Part shown: positions 47,416-56,488 of the stretch, piece after piece | Numbering within the stretch: position 1 is the first letter of the stretch | How the letters are laid out: each line of letters begins with the position of its first letter | NCBI GenBank assembly: GCA_937927415.1 | Contig: CALBDS010000015.1 | Location: 48,068-112,067, forward strand | Direction: 5' to 3' | Length of the DNA: 64,000 bases | Source of the DNA: an uncultured Rhodospirillaceae bacterium | Lineage (GTDB): Bacteria; Pseudomonadota; Alphaproteobacteria; Azospirillales; Azospirillaceae | Notes under the pieces: model-generated | Told to the model about the DNA's origin: nothing | Databases searched by the model: none | Seen by the model: only the letters and a program-made list of their open reading frames with translations | Position numbers and translations under genes: made by a program

Positions 47416-47946
47416 TCAGTCCACCTTCTCATTGGGATAGGCGCCCCAGAACTCCCCCTGCGGCAACCAGCCGCGGTAGCCCTGGATGTCGATCTGGCAC
47501 CAGCCGTTCAGGCATTTCTTCAGCGCCCCGATCACGCCGGGCTTGGCGCGGGCGACGACGGCGGCGTTCTGCGACGGTTCTTCATGCAGCGTGCGCACGT
47601 CGCCGGTGATGACCGCCCCCCGGCGGCCCGACAGCATGCTCTGGTGGACCCAGCCCTCGCTGCCCTCCCAGTCGCGGATGCGGCGCCAGGTGTCGAATTC
47701 CTGGGTGATTTCGACCGGCATGTCCTTGCGGGTGAACACCCATTCGATGGGATAGCGCGATCCGGGGCCGGTGCGCACGTTCACCTCGCTGGAGCGCAGC
47801 GTCACGAAGCGCGGCACCGGCAGGCCGGAGGTCTTGGGCAGCCCCCCCTCGTTGGCCCACGCCGCCGGAGCCGCTGCGGCCACCGCCAGCCCGAAAAGCA
47901 GGGCCAGGATCGGCGAAGCGGGCAAAAAACGCGGCAGGGGCGGCAT
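47416..47946 (-). CDS. Secreted SH3-domain protein
   Basis: A 176-residue periplasmic protein: signal peptide 1-31 (ALLFGLAVAAAAPAAWA), then two SH3-like (DUF1058/SH3b) units. The first has VTLRSSEVNVRTGPGSRYPIEW and ends at EGWVHQSML; the second begins VRTLHEEPSQNAAVVARAKPG and ends YRGWLPQGEFWGAY. Proteins of this type usually bind peptidoglycan or other wall polymers. AGGATCGCC is the ribosome binding site. It converges with the response regulator gene (19 bases). Confidence 0.9.
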   Translation of the reverse strand: MPPLPRFLPASPILALLFGLAVAAAAPAAWANEGGLPKTSGLPVPRFVTLRSSEVNVRTGPGSRYPIEWVFTRKDMPVEITQEFDTWRRIRDWEGSEGWVHQSMLSGRRGAVITGDVRTLHEEPSQNAAVVARAKPGVIGALKKCLNGWCQIDIQGYRGWLPQGEFWGAYPNEKVD

Positions 47947-48163
47947 CGGCGATCCTCGTATCCGGTTTGGAACGTATCCGGCTGACAGTCTGTCCGGTTT
48001 GCAGGGGTGCTCGCGCGGCACTATAGTAAGCCCCCCCGACCCCCGGCAACCCTGGACAGCCGGGCGGGGGATTGGTATGGCAAAACCCGTGTGGCCCCGG
48101 TCGGGCGCACCGGGACAGGATCCGGGCGCTCGACCCGGTATTGAGACAGGGAGCAGGCGCTCG

Positions 48164-49153
48164 ATGCCCGACAAGAAGAAGCCGCTGGTGGTGGTCACGC
48201 GCAAGCTGCCGGACCCGATCGAAACCCGGATGATGGAGCTGTTCGACACCCGGCTGAACGCCGACGACACGCCCATGTCCCATGACGAGCTGGTGGAGGC
48301 GGTCGCCACCGCCGATGTGCTCGTCCCCACCGTCACCGACCGCATCGACCGCGGCGTGATCGAAGCGGCGGGGCCGCAGCTGAAGCTGATCGCGTCCTTC
48401 GGCACCGGCGTCGATCACATCGACCACAAGGCGGCGCGCGAACGCGGCATCACCGTCACCAACACCCCCGGCGTGCTGACCGAAGACACCGCCGACATGA
48501 CCATGGCTCTGATCCTGGCCGTCGCCCGCCGCCTGACCGAAGGTGAACGGCTGGTGCGCTCGGGCGAATGGAAGGGCTGGGGGCCGACCACCATGCTGGG
48601 CGCCCGGCTGTCGGGCAAGCGGCTGGGCGTTCTGGGCATGGGCCGAATCGGCTCCGCCCTTGCCCGGCGCGCGCGCGCCTTCGGCATGTCGATCCACTAC
48701 CACAACCGCCGCCGCGTCCACCCCGACCTGGAAAACGAGCTGGAAGCCACCTACTGGGAAAGCCTGGACCAGATGCTGGCCCGCATGGACGTGGTGTCGA
48801 TCAACTGCCCGCACACCCCGGCCACCTTCCATCTGCTGTCCGAACGGCGGCTGAAGCTGATGCGCCCGTCCTGCTTCATCGTCAACACCGCCCGCGGCGA
48901 GGTGATCGACGAGGGCGCCCTGACCCGCCTGCTGATCCAGGGCAACATCGGCGGCGCCGGGCTGGACGTGTTCGAGCATGAACCGGCGGTCAACCCCAAG
49001 CTGCTGCGGCTGGACAACGTGGTCCTGCTGCCCCACATGGGATCTGCCACCATGGAGGGGCGCATCGACATGGGCGAAAAGGTCATCATCAACATCAGGA
49101 CCTTCGTGGACGGCCATGCCCCGCCCGACCGGGTGATCGAAACCCTGCTCTGA
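48164..49153 (+). CDS. D-2-hydroxyacid dehydrogenase (glyoxylate/hydroxypyruvate reductase type)
   Basis: A 329-residue NAD(P)-dependent dehydrogenase. The nucleotide-binding motif VLGMGRIGSALARRARAFGM lies at about 155-174. Catalytic Arg is in FIVNTARGEVIDE, Glu in GLDVFEHEPAVN and His in VLLPHMGSAT, so the Arg-Glu-His triad is complete. It would interconvert glyoxylate/glycolate or hydroxypyruvate/D-glycerate in the cytoplasm. ACAGGGAGCAGG gives a good ribosome binding site 5-10 bases before the ATG. It is divergent from the SH3 gene and followed by a kinase-like gene 140 bases later. Confidence 0.94.
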   Translation: MPDKKKPLVVVTRKLPDPIETRMMELFDTRLNADDTPMSHDELVEAVATADVLVPTVTDRIDRGVIEAAGPQLKLIASFGTGVDHIDHKAARERGITVTNTPGVLTEDTADMTMALILAVARRLTEGERLVRSGEWKGWGPTTMLGARLSGKRLGVLGMGRIGSALARRARAFGMSIHYHNRRRVHPDLENELEATYWESLDQMLARMDVVSINCPHTPATFHLLSERRLKLMRPSCFIVNTARGEVIDEGALTRLLIQGNIGGAGLDVFEHEPAVNPKLLRLDNVVLLPHMGSATMEGRIDMGEKVIINIRTFVDGHAPPDRVIETLL

Positions 49154-49293
49154 TTCCGCACGACCCCGGATGCGGCATAGGGTCTTCTCCCGCACCCTTG
49201 ACCGCACGCCGGGGGCGGCGCAGACTCGGGCAAGCAGAGGCATAAAGCCATCCGACCATCGGGCACGATGCTCTTACGCCGGGGAGGACACCC

Positions 49294-49959
49294 ATGGCCC
49301 ATGACGAGCTTCAGGCAATCGTTTCCATGCTGGCCGCCGAACAGCGGCGCCATGGCAGCCCACCCGCCGAACCGCCCCCGGTCGTCACCATCTCCCGCGA
49401 TCACGGCGCCGGCGGCGAGGCCGTCGCCGCCGCGCTGGCCGAACGGCTGGGCGTGCCCTGCTTCGACCGCGACATCCTGGAAAAGGTGGTGGCTTCGGCC
49501 ACCAGCGATGCGGGGATGATGCGGCTGCTGGACGAGCGCGCCCCCGAACGCAGCGGCATGTTCCTCTACACCAGCCTTCTGGGGCTGACCGACCCGGTGC
49601 CGGAATACCAGCGGCTGCTGGTGCGGGTGGTCCACGGCATCGCCGCCCGCGGCGGGGTGATCCTGGGCCGCGGGGCGCATCTGCTGCTGCGCGGCGGCAT
49701 GCGCTTTCGCGTCTGCATCGTCGGCAGCGAGGAGGTGTGCGCCCGCCGGCTGGCCGGTGACGACACCGCCGCGGTTCCGGCGGCGCTGGAACAGGTGCGC
49801 AGCGTCAACGCCCGCCGCACCGCTTATCTGCGCAGCATGTTCCGGGTGGAACGGGACGACCCCCGCCATTACGACCTGACGGTCAACACCGACCGCTACG
49901 CCAACCTGACCGATGTGGCCGATCTGATCGTCACCGCCCGCAAGGCCCAGCTTCACTGA
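49294..49959 (+). CDS. Cytidylate kinase-like family protein
   Basis: A 221-residue protein of the cytidylate-kinase-like family. The P-loop region reads VTISRDHGAGGEAVAAALAERLG (quoted in part; about residues 31-53), where the usual GxGK(S/T) Lys is replaced, a common feature of this family. FDRDILEKVV and VILGRGAHLLL follow the family pattern. Its substrate is unknown; members are often next to stress or CBS-domain genes. GGGGAGGACACCC precedes the ATG. It ends before a strong bidirectional terminator. Confidence 0.85.
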   Translation: MAHDELQAIVSMLAAEQRRHGSPPAEPPPVVTISRDHGAGGEAVAAALAERLGVPCFDRDILEKVVASATSDAGMMRLLDERAPERSGMFLYTSLLGLTDPVPEYQRLLVRVVHGIAARGGVILGRGAHLLLRGGMRFRVCIVGSEEVCARRLAGDDTAAVPAALEQVRSVNARRTAYLRSMFRVERDDPRHYDLTVNTDRYANLTDVADLIVTARKAQLH

Positions 49960-49974
49960 CCCCGCTTTCCACCG

Positions 49975-50011
49975 AAAAGCCCCGGCTGCCCTGTTGCAGC
50001 CGGGGCTTTTT
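49975..50011. terminator. Bidirectional rho-independent terminator
   Basis: AAAA-GCCCCGGCTGC (49975-49989) pairs with GCAGCCGGGGC-TTTTT (49996-50011): an 11-base-pair GC stem with A-run and T-run on both sides, 16 bases after the kinase-like gene and about 95 bases after the amtB stop on the other strand. Confidence 0.92.
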
Positions 50012-50105
50012 CGTGCGCCCGAACCATTTCGCCCGCTCAAACGGCAACCGCCGCCGTGGTGACCCACGGCGGCGGCGGCCGGCAACCTGACAGGACGCTC
50101 TGATC

Positions 50106-51497
50106 TCAGTGGATGGTTTCGCCGTGCAGGGCGAGATCCAGACCGTCGCGTTCCACGTCTTCGTCAACACGCAGACCGATCACCACGTCCACAACCTTCA
50201 GGAGGATGAAGGTCGCAATGGCGCACCAGCCGGCGGTCCACAGGATGCCTTCGACCTGGATCCAGAGCTGGGCGATGTTGCCTTCCAGGGCGCCCAGGGT
50301 GGCGGCGGGGTTGTCCTTCAGGACGGCGGCGAAGGCGCCTTCGCTGTTCGACACCGACATCTTGGCGAACACGCCGGTCAGGACGGCACCGATCAGACCG
50401 CCGACGCCGTGCACGCCGAAGGCATCCAGGCTGTCGTCATAGCCGAGCGCCTTCTTGAGCGAGGTGGCCGACCAGAAGCAGACCACGCCGGCGATCACGC
50501 CGATGATGACCGCACCCGTCGGATCGACGAAGCCGGCGGCGGGGGTCACCGCGACCAGACCGGCGACCGCACCGGAGATGATGCCCAGGACCGAGGGCTT
50601 GCCCTTGGCGATCCATTCGGCGAACAGCCAGCCCAGGGCCGCACCGGCGGTCGCAATGTGGGTGGCGGCCAGAGCCATGCCCGCACGCGGGCCGGCGGTC
50701 AGGGCGGAACCGGCGTTGAAGCCGAACCAGCCAACCCACAGCAGCGAGGCGCCGATCAGCGACAGCACCAGGTTGTGCGGCATGAAGTTTTCGTTCGGGT
50801 AGCCCTTGCGCTTGCCGATCACGATGGCGGCGACCAGACCAGCCACACCGGCGTTGATGTGCACCACGGTGCCGCCGGCGAAGTCCAGCACGCCAGCGCC
50901 GAACAGGAAGCCGGTGGGGTACCACACCCAATGGGCGATGGGGGCATAGACGACCAGCGACCACAGGGCGGTGAAGACCAGCAGGGCCGAGAACTTCATA
51001 CGGTCCGCAAAGGCACCCGCGATCAGAGCCGGCGTGATGATCGCGAAGGTCATCTGGAACATCATGAAGACCGGCTCGGGAATGGTGGTCGGCACCGGAG
51101 CCGAGGTGCCTTCACCCAGGACGAACGCCTTGGAGAAGTCCAGCCCCTTCAGCAGCAGACGGTCCAGGCCGCCGATGTAGGCGCCCTCGCCGGTGAAGGC
51201 CAGGCTGTAGCCGATCACATACCACAGAACGCTGATCAGGCAGGTGATGGCGAAGCTCTGCATCACCGTCGCCAGCACGTTCATCTTGCGGACCATGCCG
51301 CCGTAGAACAGGGCCAGACCGGGGATGGTCATCATCAGCACCAGGGCCGTGGACACCAGCATCCACGCGGTATCACCACCGCTCAGGGCCGGGGCGGCCG
51401 GCGCCGCAGCATCCTGGGCAAGGGCGGCGACAGGCAGACCGGCCACGCCCAGGACAGCCGCCGCGGTCGAGGCCGCGCGAAGGGACAGTCGGTTCAT
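50106..51497 (-). CDS. amtB: Ammonium transporter AmtB
   Basis: A 463-residue Amt/MEP/Rh channel. Signal-like N-terminus (AASTAAAVLGVAGLPVAALA), then eleven membrane segments. Family motifs: FYGGMVRKMNVLATVMQSFA (part), the pore-lining His in DFAGGTVVHINAGVAGLVAA and FGVHGVGGLIGAVLTG. In proteobacteria AmtB is blocked by a GlnK/GlnZ-type PII protein; the gene for it usually sits next to amtB but is absent here. Expression should depend on sigma-54 and NtrC, since a near-perfect -24/-12 promoter lies about 90 bases upstream. ATGAGGAGCC is the ribosome binding site. Confidence 0.97.
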   Translation of the reverse strand: MNRLSLRAASTAAAVLGVAGLPVAALAQDAAAPAAPALSGGDTAWMLVSTALVLMMTIPGLALFYGGMVRKMNVLATVMQSFAITCLISVLWYVIGYSLAFTGEGAYIGGLDRLLLKGLDFSKAFVLGEGTSAPVPTTIPEPVFMMFQMTFAIITPALIAGAFADRMKFSALLVFTALWSLVVYAPIAHWVWYPTGFLFGAGVLDFAGGTVVHINAGVAGLVAAIVIGKRKGYPNENFMPHNLVLSLIGASLLWVGWFGFNAGSALTAGPRAGMALAATHIATAGAALGWLFAEWIAKGKPSVLGIISGAVAGLVAVTPAAGFVDPTGAVIIGVIAGVVCFWSATSLKKALGYDDSLDAFGVHGVGGLIGAVLTGVFAKMSVSNSEGAFAAVLKDNPAATLGALEGNIAQLWIQVEGILWTAGWCAIATFILLKVVDVVIGLRVDEDVERDGLDLALHGETIH

Positions 51498-51584
51498 CGA
51501 GGCTCCTCATATCAACAGGTTCGCTCCGCCCCGGACCCTGCCGGCGGAGGGCCGGGTCGGGCGGGGCCAGTGTCGCCCTCTCTG

Positions 51585-51601
51585 TAGCAAGACTGATGCC
51601 A
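51585..51601 (-). promoter_or_regulatory. Sigma-54 promoter of amtB
   Basis: On the minus strand TGGCATCAGTCTTGCTA (51601-51585) matches the -24/-12 consensus TGGCAY-N5-TTGCW exactly, including the GG and GC pairs ten bases apart. It lies 88 bases upstream of the amtB ATG. Farther up, GCACCATTTGCA (about 51679-51690) could be half of an NtrC site. Confidence 0.88.
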
Positions 51602-51970
51602 AAGGTTTTGCCGCGGGAATCGGCACCTCGCCGAACGGGCTAAGCCTCCGGCAAGAGCCGCGATGCCGAGTCGTCCGCACCATTTGCATGTTTTTTGGGC
51701 AGCATTCGCACCTGCAACACGGTCGCAACCTGAACGGATTCAACACGTAACCACCCGCCACGTCGTCACCCGAGCCGCCTGCGGCGACCACCCATCAGGG
51801 TTATGATGAAAAAACAGGCATGTTTTTGCCCCCGGCTTGGCGCTGCGACATACACATGCCGCCCCATGGCATAGGGCGCGGATTTGTGGCACCGTTCCAT
51901 CGGAACAGCCCAAGGAACGCCCGGCAGCCGACAAAGCCGGGGGGAACGAACAGGAAGGATCACCCGCCTC
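51602..51970. other. Divergent intergenic region amtB-glgC
   Basis: About 370 bases. The left part should hold NtrC sites for amtB; the right part the glgC promoter. The stretch 51680-51860 is comparatively AT-rich. No open frame with coding character and no RNA gene was seen. GGAAGGATCACCCGCCTC precedes the glgC ATG. Confidence 0.5.
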
Positions 51971-53251
51971 ATGCTCGACTCACGGGATCTGCGTCAGGCG
52001 CCGCGCCGCGCCGTCGCTCTGGTTCTGGCCGGTGGCCGCGGCAGCCGGCTGAAGCAGCTCACCGACCGGCGGGCCAAGCCGGCGGTCTATTTCGGCGGCA
52101 AGTTCCGCATCATCGATTTCGCCCTGTCCAACTGCATCAATTCGGGCTTCCGCCGCATCGGGGTTCTGACCCAGTACAAATCCCACAGCCTGCTGCGGCA
52201 TCTTCAGCGCGGCTGGAACTTCTTCCGCGGCGAGGTGAACGAGTTCTGCGACCTGCTGCCCGCCCAGCAGCGCATCAGCGAAACCGCGTGGTACCAGGGC
52301 ACGGCCGATGCGGTGTACCAGAACCTGGACATCCTGCGCGGTCACGGGCCGGAATACGTGCTGATCCTGGCCGGCGACCATGTGTACAAGATGGATTACG
52401 GCGTCCTTCTGGAAGACCACATCGCCCGCAAGGCCGACATGACCGTCGCCTGCATGGAAGTGCCGCGGATGGAGGCGACCGGCTTCGGCGTCATGCATGT
52501 AGACGCGGACGGGCGGGTCATCGACTTCGTGGAAAAGCCCGCCGATCCCCCGTGCGTCCCCGGCAAGCCCGACATGGCGCTGGCCAGCATGGGCATCTAT
52601 GTTTTCAACGCCGAATTCCTGTACGACCAGCTTGAGCGGGACTTCAACGATCCCAACTCCAGCCGCGACTTCGGCAAGGACATCATCCCCTATCTGGTGC
52701 CGCGCGCCCGCGTGATCGCCCACGATTTCGCCCGTTCCAGCATCACCGACGCGCCGGGCCTGCCCCCCTATTGGCGCGACGTGGGGACCATCGATGCCTA
52801 TTGGGAGGCCAACATCGACCTGACCCGCGTCACGCCGTCGCTGAACATGTACAACCGCGACTGGCCGATCTTCACCTATCAGGAACAGCTTCCGCCCGCG
52901 AAATTCGTCTTCGACGACGACGACCGCCGCGGCATGGCGGTGGACAGTCTGGTGTCGGGGGGCTGCATCATTTCCGGCTCTCTCGTGCGGCGGTCGCTGC
53001 TGTTCTCGTCGGTGCGGGTCAACTCATTTGCCGAACTGACGGAATGCGTGGTGCTGCCCGAATGCGACATCGGCCGCCACGCCCGCCTGACCCGCGTGGT
53101 GGTGGACCACGGCGTCGAAATCCCCGAGGGGCTGGTGGTGGGCGAAGATCCCGACCTGGACGCCCGGCGTTTCTACCGCAGCGAAAACGGCATCTGCCTC
53201 ATCACCCGTGATATGATCCAGCGGCTGCAGGCCGCCGGGGGGGATGCCTGA
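51971..53251 (+). CDS. glgC: Glucose-1-phosphate adenylyltransferase
   Basis: A 426-residue ADP-glucose pyrophosphorylase, the first committed enzyme of glycogen synthesis (glucose-1-P + ATP to ADP-glucose). The N-terminal nucleotidyl signature LVLAGGRGSRLKQLTDRRAKPA, FALSNCINSGFRRI and GTADAVYQNLD, the substrate loop FVEKPADPP, and a C-terminal left-handed beta-helix (SGGCIISGSLVRRS onward) are present. Length is standard. It is followed by glgA with a 5-base gap, so ADP-glucose is made and used by products of one operon. Confidence 0.98.
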   Translation: MLDSRDLRQAPRRAVALVLAGGRGSRLKQLTDRRAKPAVYFGGKFRIIDFALSNCINSGFRRIGVLTQYKSHSLLRHLQRGWNFFRGEVNEFCDLLPAQQRISETAWYQGTADAVYQNLDILRGHGPEYVLILAGDHVYKMDYGVLLEDHIARKADMTVACMEVPRMEATGFGVMHVDADGRVIDFVEKPADPPCVPGKPDMALASMGIYVFNAEFLYDQLERDFNDPNSSRDFGKDIIPYLVPRARVIAHDFARSSITDAPGLPPYWRDVGTIDAYWEANIDLTRVTPSLNMYNRDWPIFTYQEQLPPAKFVFDDDDRRGMAVDSLVSGGCIISGSLVRRSLLFSSVRVNSFAELTECVVLPECDIGRHARLTRVVVDHGVEIPEGLVVGEDPDLDARRFYRSENGICLITRDMIQRLQAAGGDA

Positions 53252-53256
53252 CCACC

Positions 53257-54738
53257 ATGCGTATCCTGTTCGTAACCTCCGAATGCTACCCCCTGGTGAA
53301 GACCGGGGGGCTGGCCGACGTCAGCGCCGCCCTGCCCCCGGCCCTTGCCCGCGCCGGGGCCGACGTGCGCCTGCTGCTGCCGGGCTACCCGGCGGTGCTG
53401 AAGGGCTTGAGCGACCTTGCCCCGGTGGGCGATGCGCTCACCGACCTGCCGGGCATGGCGGGACGGGCGGCCCGGCTGCTGCTGGGCCGGATGCCCGACG
53501 GCACCCCGGCCTATGCCCTGGACGCCCCGGCGCTCTATGACCGCCCCGGCAACCCCTATATGGGGCCTGACGGGCGCGACTGGCCGGACAACGCCCAGCG
53601 TTTCGCCGCCCTGGCCTGGACCGCGGCCGGCTTCACCGGCCCCGCCGGGCTGGACCCGTGGTGGCGCCCCGACGTGCTGCACGCCCACGACTGGCAGGCC
53701 GGGCTGGTGCCCGCCTATCTGCGCCTGCGCCCCGACCGTTTCGGCGGGGAGCCGCGGCCCGGCACGGTGCTGACCATCCACAACATCGCCTATCAGGGGC
53801 AGTTCCCGCCGTGGATCATGGGGGACATTCACCTGCCGTCCCACGCCTACGCCGTCGATGGGGTGGAGTATTACGGCAGCGTCGGCTATCTGAAGGCCGG
53901 GTGCTATTACGCCGACCGCCTGACCACGGTCAGCCCCACCTATTCCCAGGAGATCCAGACCGACGAGCAGGGGGCCGGGCTGGAAGGGCTGCTGACCACC
54001 CGCGCCGACCGGCTGTCGGGCATCCTGAACGGGGTGGATTACGGGGTGTGGGATCCGGCCCGCGACCCGCTGCTGCCCGCCGCCTATTCCGCCGCGGACA
54101 TGGGCGGCAAGGCGGTGTGCAAGACCGCCCTGCAGGAGGCATTCGGGCTGGAGCGCGCCGCCGCCCGGCCGCTGGCGGCGGTGGTCAGCCGGCTGACGTG
54201 GCACAAGGGGCTGGATCTGGTGCTGGAAGCCGCGGGCGCCTGGGTGGCGGGCGGCGGCCAGCTTGTGGTTCTGGGCACCGGCGAGCCGTGGATGGAGCAG
54301 GGCTTCCGCCAACTGGCCGCGTGGCACCCCGGATCGGTGGGCGTGCGCATCGGCTATGACGAGGGGCTGTCCCACCGCATCCAGGCCGGGGCCGACCTGC
54401 TGCTGGTGCCGTCGCGGTCGGAGCCGTGCGGGCTGACCCAGCTTTACGCCCTGAAATACGGCACGCTGCCGCTGGTGCGCCGCACCGGGGGGCTGGCCGA
54501 CACGGTGATCGACGCCACACCGGCGGCGGTGGCCGACGGGGCGGCGACCGGCTTCAGCTTCGGCGCCGCCACGGCGCGGGAGATAGCCTTCTGCCTGCGC
54601 CGCGCCCTGGCGCTGTACCGCCGCCCGGACCGCTGGCAGGCCATCGCCCGCCACGCCATGACCCGCGATTTCGGCTGGGAAGCCCCGGCGCGGGAGTATC
54701 TGGAGCTGTACCGCGCGGCACAGACGGATGCGGCCTGA
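53257..54738 (+). CDS. glgA: Glycogen synthase
   Basis: A 493-residue GT5-family glycosyltransferase that transfers glucose from ADP-glucose to growing glycogen. KTGGLADVSAALP near the N-terminus binds ADP-glucose; HAHDWQAGLVPAYL, TIHNIAYQGQFP and the C-terminal PSRSEPCGLTQLYALKYG and RRTGGLADTV are family signatures. It follows glgC closely. Branching enzyme and phosphorylase genes are not in the window. Confidence 0.98.
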   Translation: MRILFVTSECYPLVKTGGLADVSAALPPALARAGADVRLLLPGYPAVLKGLSDLAPVGDALTDLPGMAGRAARLLLGRMPDGTPAYALDAPALYDRPGNPYMGPDGRDWPDNAQRFAALAWTAAGFTGPAGLDPWWRPDVLHAHDWQAGLVPAYLRLRPDRFGGEPRPGTVLTIHNIAYQGQFPPWIMGDIHLPSHAYAVDGVEYYGSVGYLKAGCYYADRLTTVSPTYSQEIQTDEQGAGLEGLLTTRADRLSGILNGVDYGVWDPARDPLLPAAYSAADMGGKAVCKTALQEAFGLERAAARPLAAVVSRLTWHKGLDLVLEAAGAWVAGGGQLVVLGTGEPWMEQGFRQLAAWHPGSVGVRIGYDEGLSHRIQAGADLLLVPSRSEPCGLTQLYALKYGTLPLVRRTGGLADTVIDATPAAVADGAATGFSFGAATAREIAFCLRRALALYRRPDRWQAIARHAMTRDFGWEAPAREYLELYRAAQTDAA

Positions 54739-54763
54739 CGGCCGGACCGGCCGGAACACCGAA

Positions 54764-54802
54764 GGGGGTGGGGAGGGCCGGCGCACGGCGTACCCCACCC
54801 CC
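54764..54802 (+). terminator. Hairpin after glgA
   Basis: GGGGGTGGGG (54764-54773) pairs perfectly with CCCCACCCCC (54793-54802), 26 bases after the glgA stop codon. There is no T-run, so it may be a weak or factor-dependent stop. Confidence 0.5.
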
Positions 54803-54863
54803 GTGTGTTCTCCCCGATTGTCCGCCGTATTGACAGAACCCGGCGGGCAGCCCACGCTTCTTT

Positions 54864-54893
54864 CATACACCGTGATGGCATACACCGCGATGG
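54864..54893 (+). repeat. Tandem 15-base repeat upstream of hprK
   Basis: CATACACCGTGATGG and CATACACCGCGATGG follow each other directly with one mismatch, 50 bases before the hprK ATG. TTGACA lies upstream at 54830-54835, but spacing to a -10 box is poor. Possible regulatory site of the phosphotransfer operon. Confidence 0.5.
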
Positions 54894-54942
54894 GATGTCC
54901 GATGTGTGACGGGGCCGGGCGACGGCAGGATCGAAGGGCGCC

Positions 54943-55470
54943 ATGCTGACAGACGCCCTGTTGACCGTTCATGCCACCTGCGTTCTGCTGGCCGCCGCAC
55001 CGGGCCGCGCGGGCGGGGAAGCGGCCGGCGTGCTGCTGCGCGGACCGTCCGGCAGCGGAAAATCCGACCTTGCCCTGCGGCTGATCGATGAGGGAGCGCG
55101 ACTCGTGGCCGACGACCGGGTGATTCTGCGCAAGGACGGCGGGGAGCCGGGGCCGGATGCGATGCCAGCCCCCGCGGCGCGCGTCGTGGCGTCCGCGCCC
55201 GCGGTCCTGTCCGGCCTGCTGGAGGTGCGCGGCGTCGGCATCGTCGCCCTGCCGGCGGTGGCCGAAGCGGCGGTGGATCTGGTGGTCGATCTGGTGCCGC
55301 GCGACCGGGTGGAGCGTCTGCCGCCGGAGGACGACGGCGCCGACCTGCTGGGGGTCCGTCTGCCACGGCTGGCGCTGGCGGCGTTCGACGCCTCCACCCC
55401 GGCCAAGCTGCGGCTGGCGGCGCGGTCGCTGCCCACCCTCGGTTCCGTTCCCATCCGCCTGCTGTCCTGA
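54943..55470 (+). CDS. hprK: HPr kinase/phosphorylase, short alphaproteobacterial type
   Basis: A 175-residue HprK that consists of the C-terminal catalytic domain only, as in other alphaproteobacteria (Gram-positive enzymes are about 310 residues). P-loop LLRGPSGSGKSDLALRL (about 30-46), VADDRV after it, and the family signature LEVRGVGIVAL. It would phosphorylate or dephosphorylate Ser of HPr and so set the activity of the phosphorelay. First of five genes running the same way: hprK, rapZ, EIIA, ptsH, ptsI. Confidence 0.93.
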   Translation: MLTDALLTVHATCVLLAAAPGRAGGEAAGVLLRGPSGSGKSDLALRLIDEGARLVADDRVILRKDGGEPGPDAMPAPAARVVASAPAVLSGLLEVRGVGIVALPAVAEAAVDLVVDLVPRDRVERLPPEDDGADLLGVRLPRLALAAFDASTPAKLRLAARSLPTLGSVPIRLLS

Positions 55471-55486
55471 TGCCCCCTGCCCGATC

Positions 55487-56419
55487 ATGACCCCTGTGCC
55501 TGCCCCATCCCCCCCTCTGGCCCCCACCGCCCCCGCGGCGGCGGACCCGCGCCGCCGGGTGCTGCTGGTCACCGGCCTGTCCGGTGCCGGCATGTCGGTG
55601 GCGCTGAAGGCGCTGGAGGATCTGGGCTATGAATCGGTGGACAACCTGCGCTTGTCGCTGGTGCCGGCCCTGGTGCAGCAGGTGGAAAGCGGCAACCGCC
55701 CACTGGCCATCGTCATCGACAGCCGCACCCGCGATTTCACCGCCGAAGCGTTTCTGGGGCAGGTGGAGGCGCTGCGCCGCCGCGCCGACCTGAACGTCAC
55801 GCTGCTGTTCCTGGAATGCAGCGACGAGGTGCTGCAGCGCCGTTTCACCGAAACCCGGCGCCGCCACCCGCTGGCGCTGGACCGTCCGGTGCCCGACGGC
55901 ATCCAGCGCGAACGCACGCTGCTGGCGCCGCTGCGCGAGACGGCGGACATCAGCATCGACACCACCACCCTGTCGATCCACGACCTGCGCCGGCAGTTGA
56001 GCGGCCATTTCAGGCTGGACGCCGAACCGGGGCTGCTGGTGTCGGTGGTGTCGTTCTCGTTCCGGCTGGGGCTTCCGCGGGAAGCGGATCTGGTGTTCGA
56101 CGTGCGCTTCCTGACCAACCCGCACTGGGACCCGGCGCTGCGCCCGCTGACCGGGCGGGACGAGGCGGTGGCCCACCGCGTGGCCTCCGATCCCGATTTT
56201 CCGGCTTTTTTCGCCAATTTGACGGGCTTGTTGCAGCCGTTGTTGCCACGCTACAACCAAGAAGGCAAAAGCTACCTCACCATTGCGGTGGGCTGCACCG
56301 GGGGACGGCACCGTTCCGTCTTTGTCGCCGAACGTCTGGCCGCGTGGCTGCGGGACCTCGGTGTCAAGACGGGCCTCAGCCACCGCGATCTGGAACGGCA
56401 CAGCCCACGCCCCGGCTGA
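55487..56419 (+). CDS. rapZ: RapZ/YvcJ nucleotide-binding protein
   Basis: A 310-residue RapZ family protein. In enterobacteria RapZ binds small RNAs that control glucosamine synthesis; in alphaproteobacteria its role is less clear. Family blocks: ALKALEDLGYESVDNL (about 43-58), VIDSRTRDF, LNVTLLFLECSDEVLQRRF (part), and the C-terminal KSYLTIAVGCTGGRHRSV (about 262-279). The P-loop reads GLSGAGMS: Met stands where the Walker A Lys is expected, which may abolish nucleotide hydrolysis. The Pro/Ala-rich N-terminus of about 23 residues is extra. Starts 17 bases after hprK. Confidence 0.94.
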   Translation: MTPVPAPSPPLAPTAPAAADPRRRVLLVTGLSGAGMSVALKALEDLGYESVDNLRLSLVPALVQQVESGNRPLAIVIDSRTRDFTAEAFLGQVEALRRRADLNVTLLFLECSDEVLQRRFTETRRRHPLALDRPVPDGIQRERTLLAPLRETADISIDTTTLSIHDLRRQLSGHFRLDAEPGLLVSVVSFSFRLGLPREADLVFDVRFLTNPHWDPALRPLTGRDEAVAHRVASDPDFPAFFANLTGLLQPLLPRYNQEGKSYLTIAVGCTGGRHRSVFVAERLAAWLRDLGVKTGLSHRDLERHSPRPG

Positions 56420-56488
56420 CGCAAAGGGGCGGCAACACGAAAGACCCGGCACCGCCGGGTTGGGGTTCTTCGGATATAAGGACGCGCG

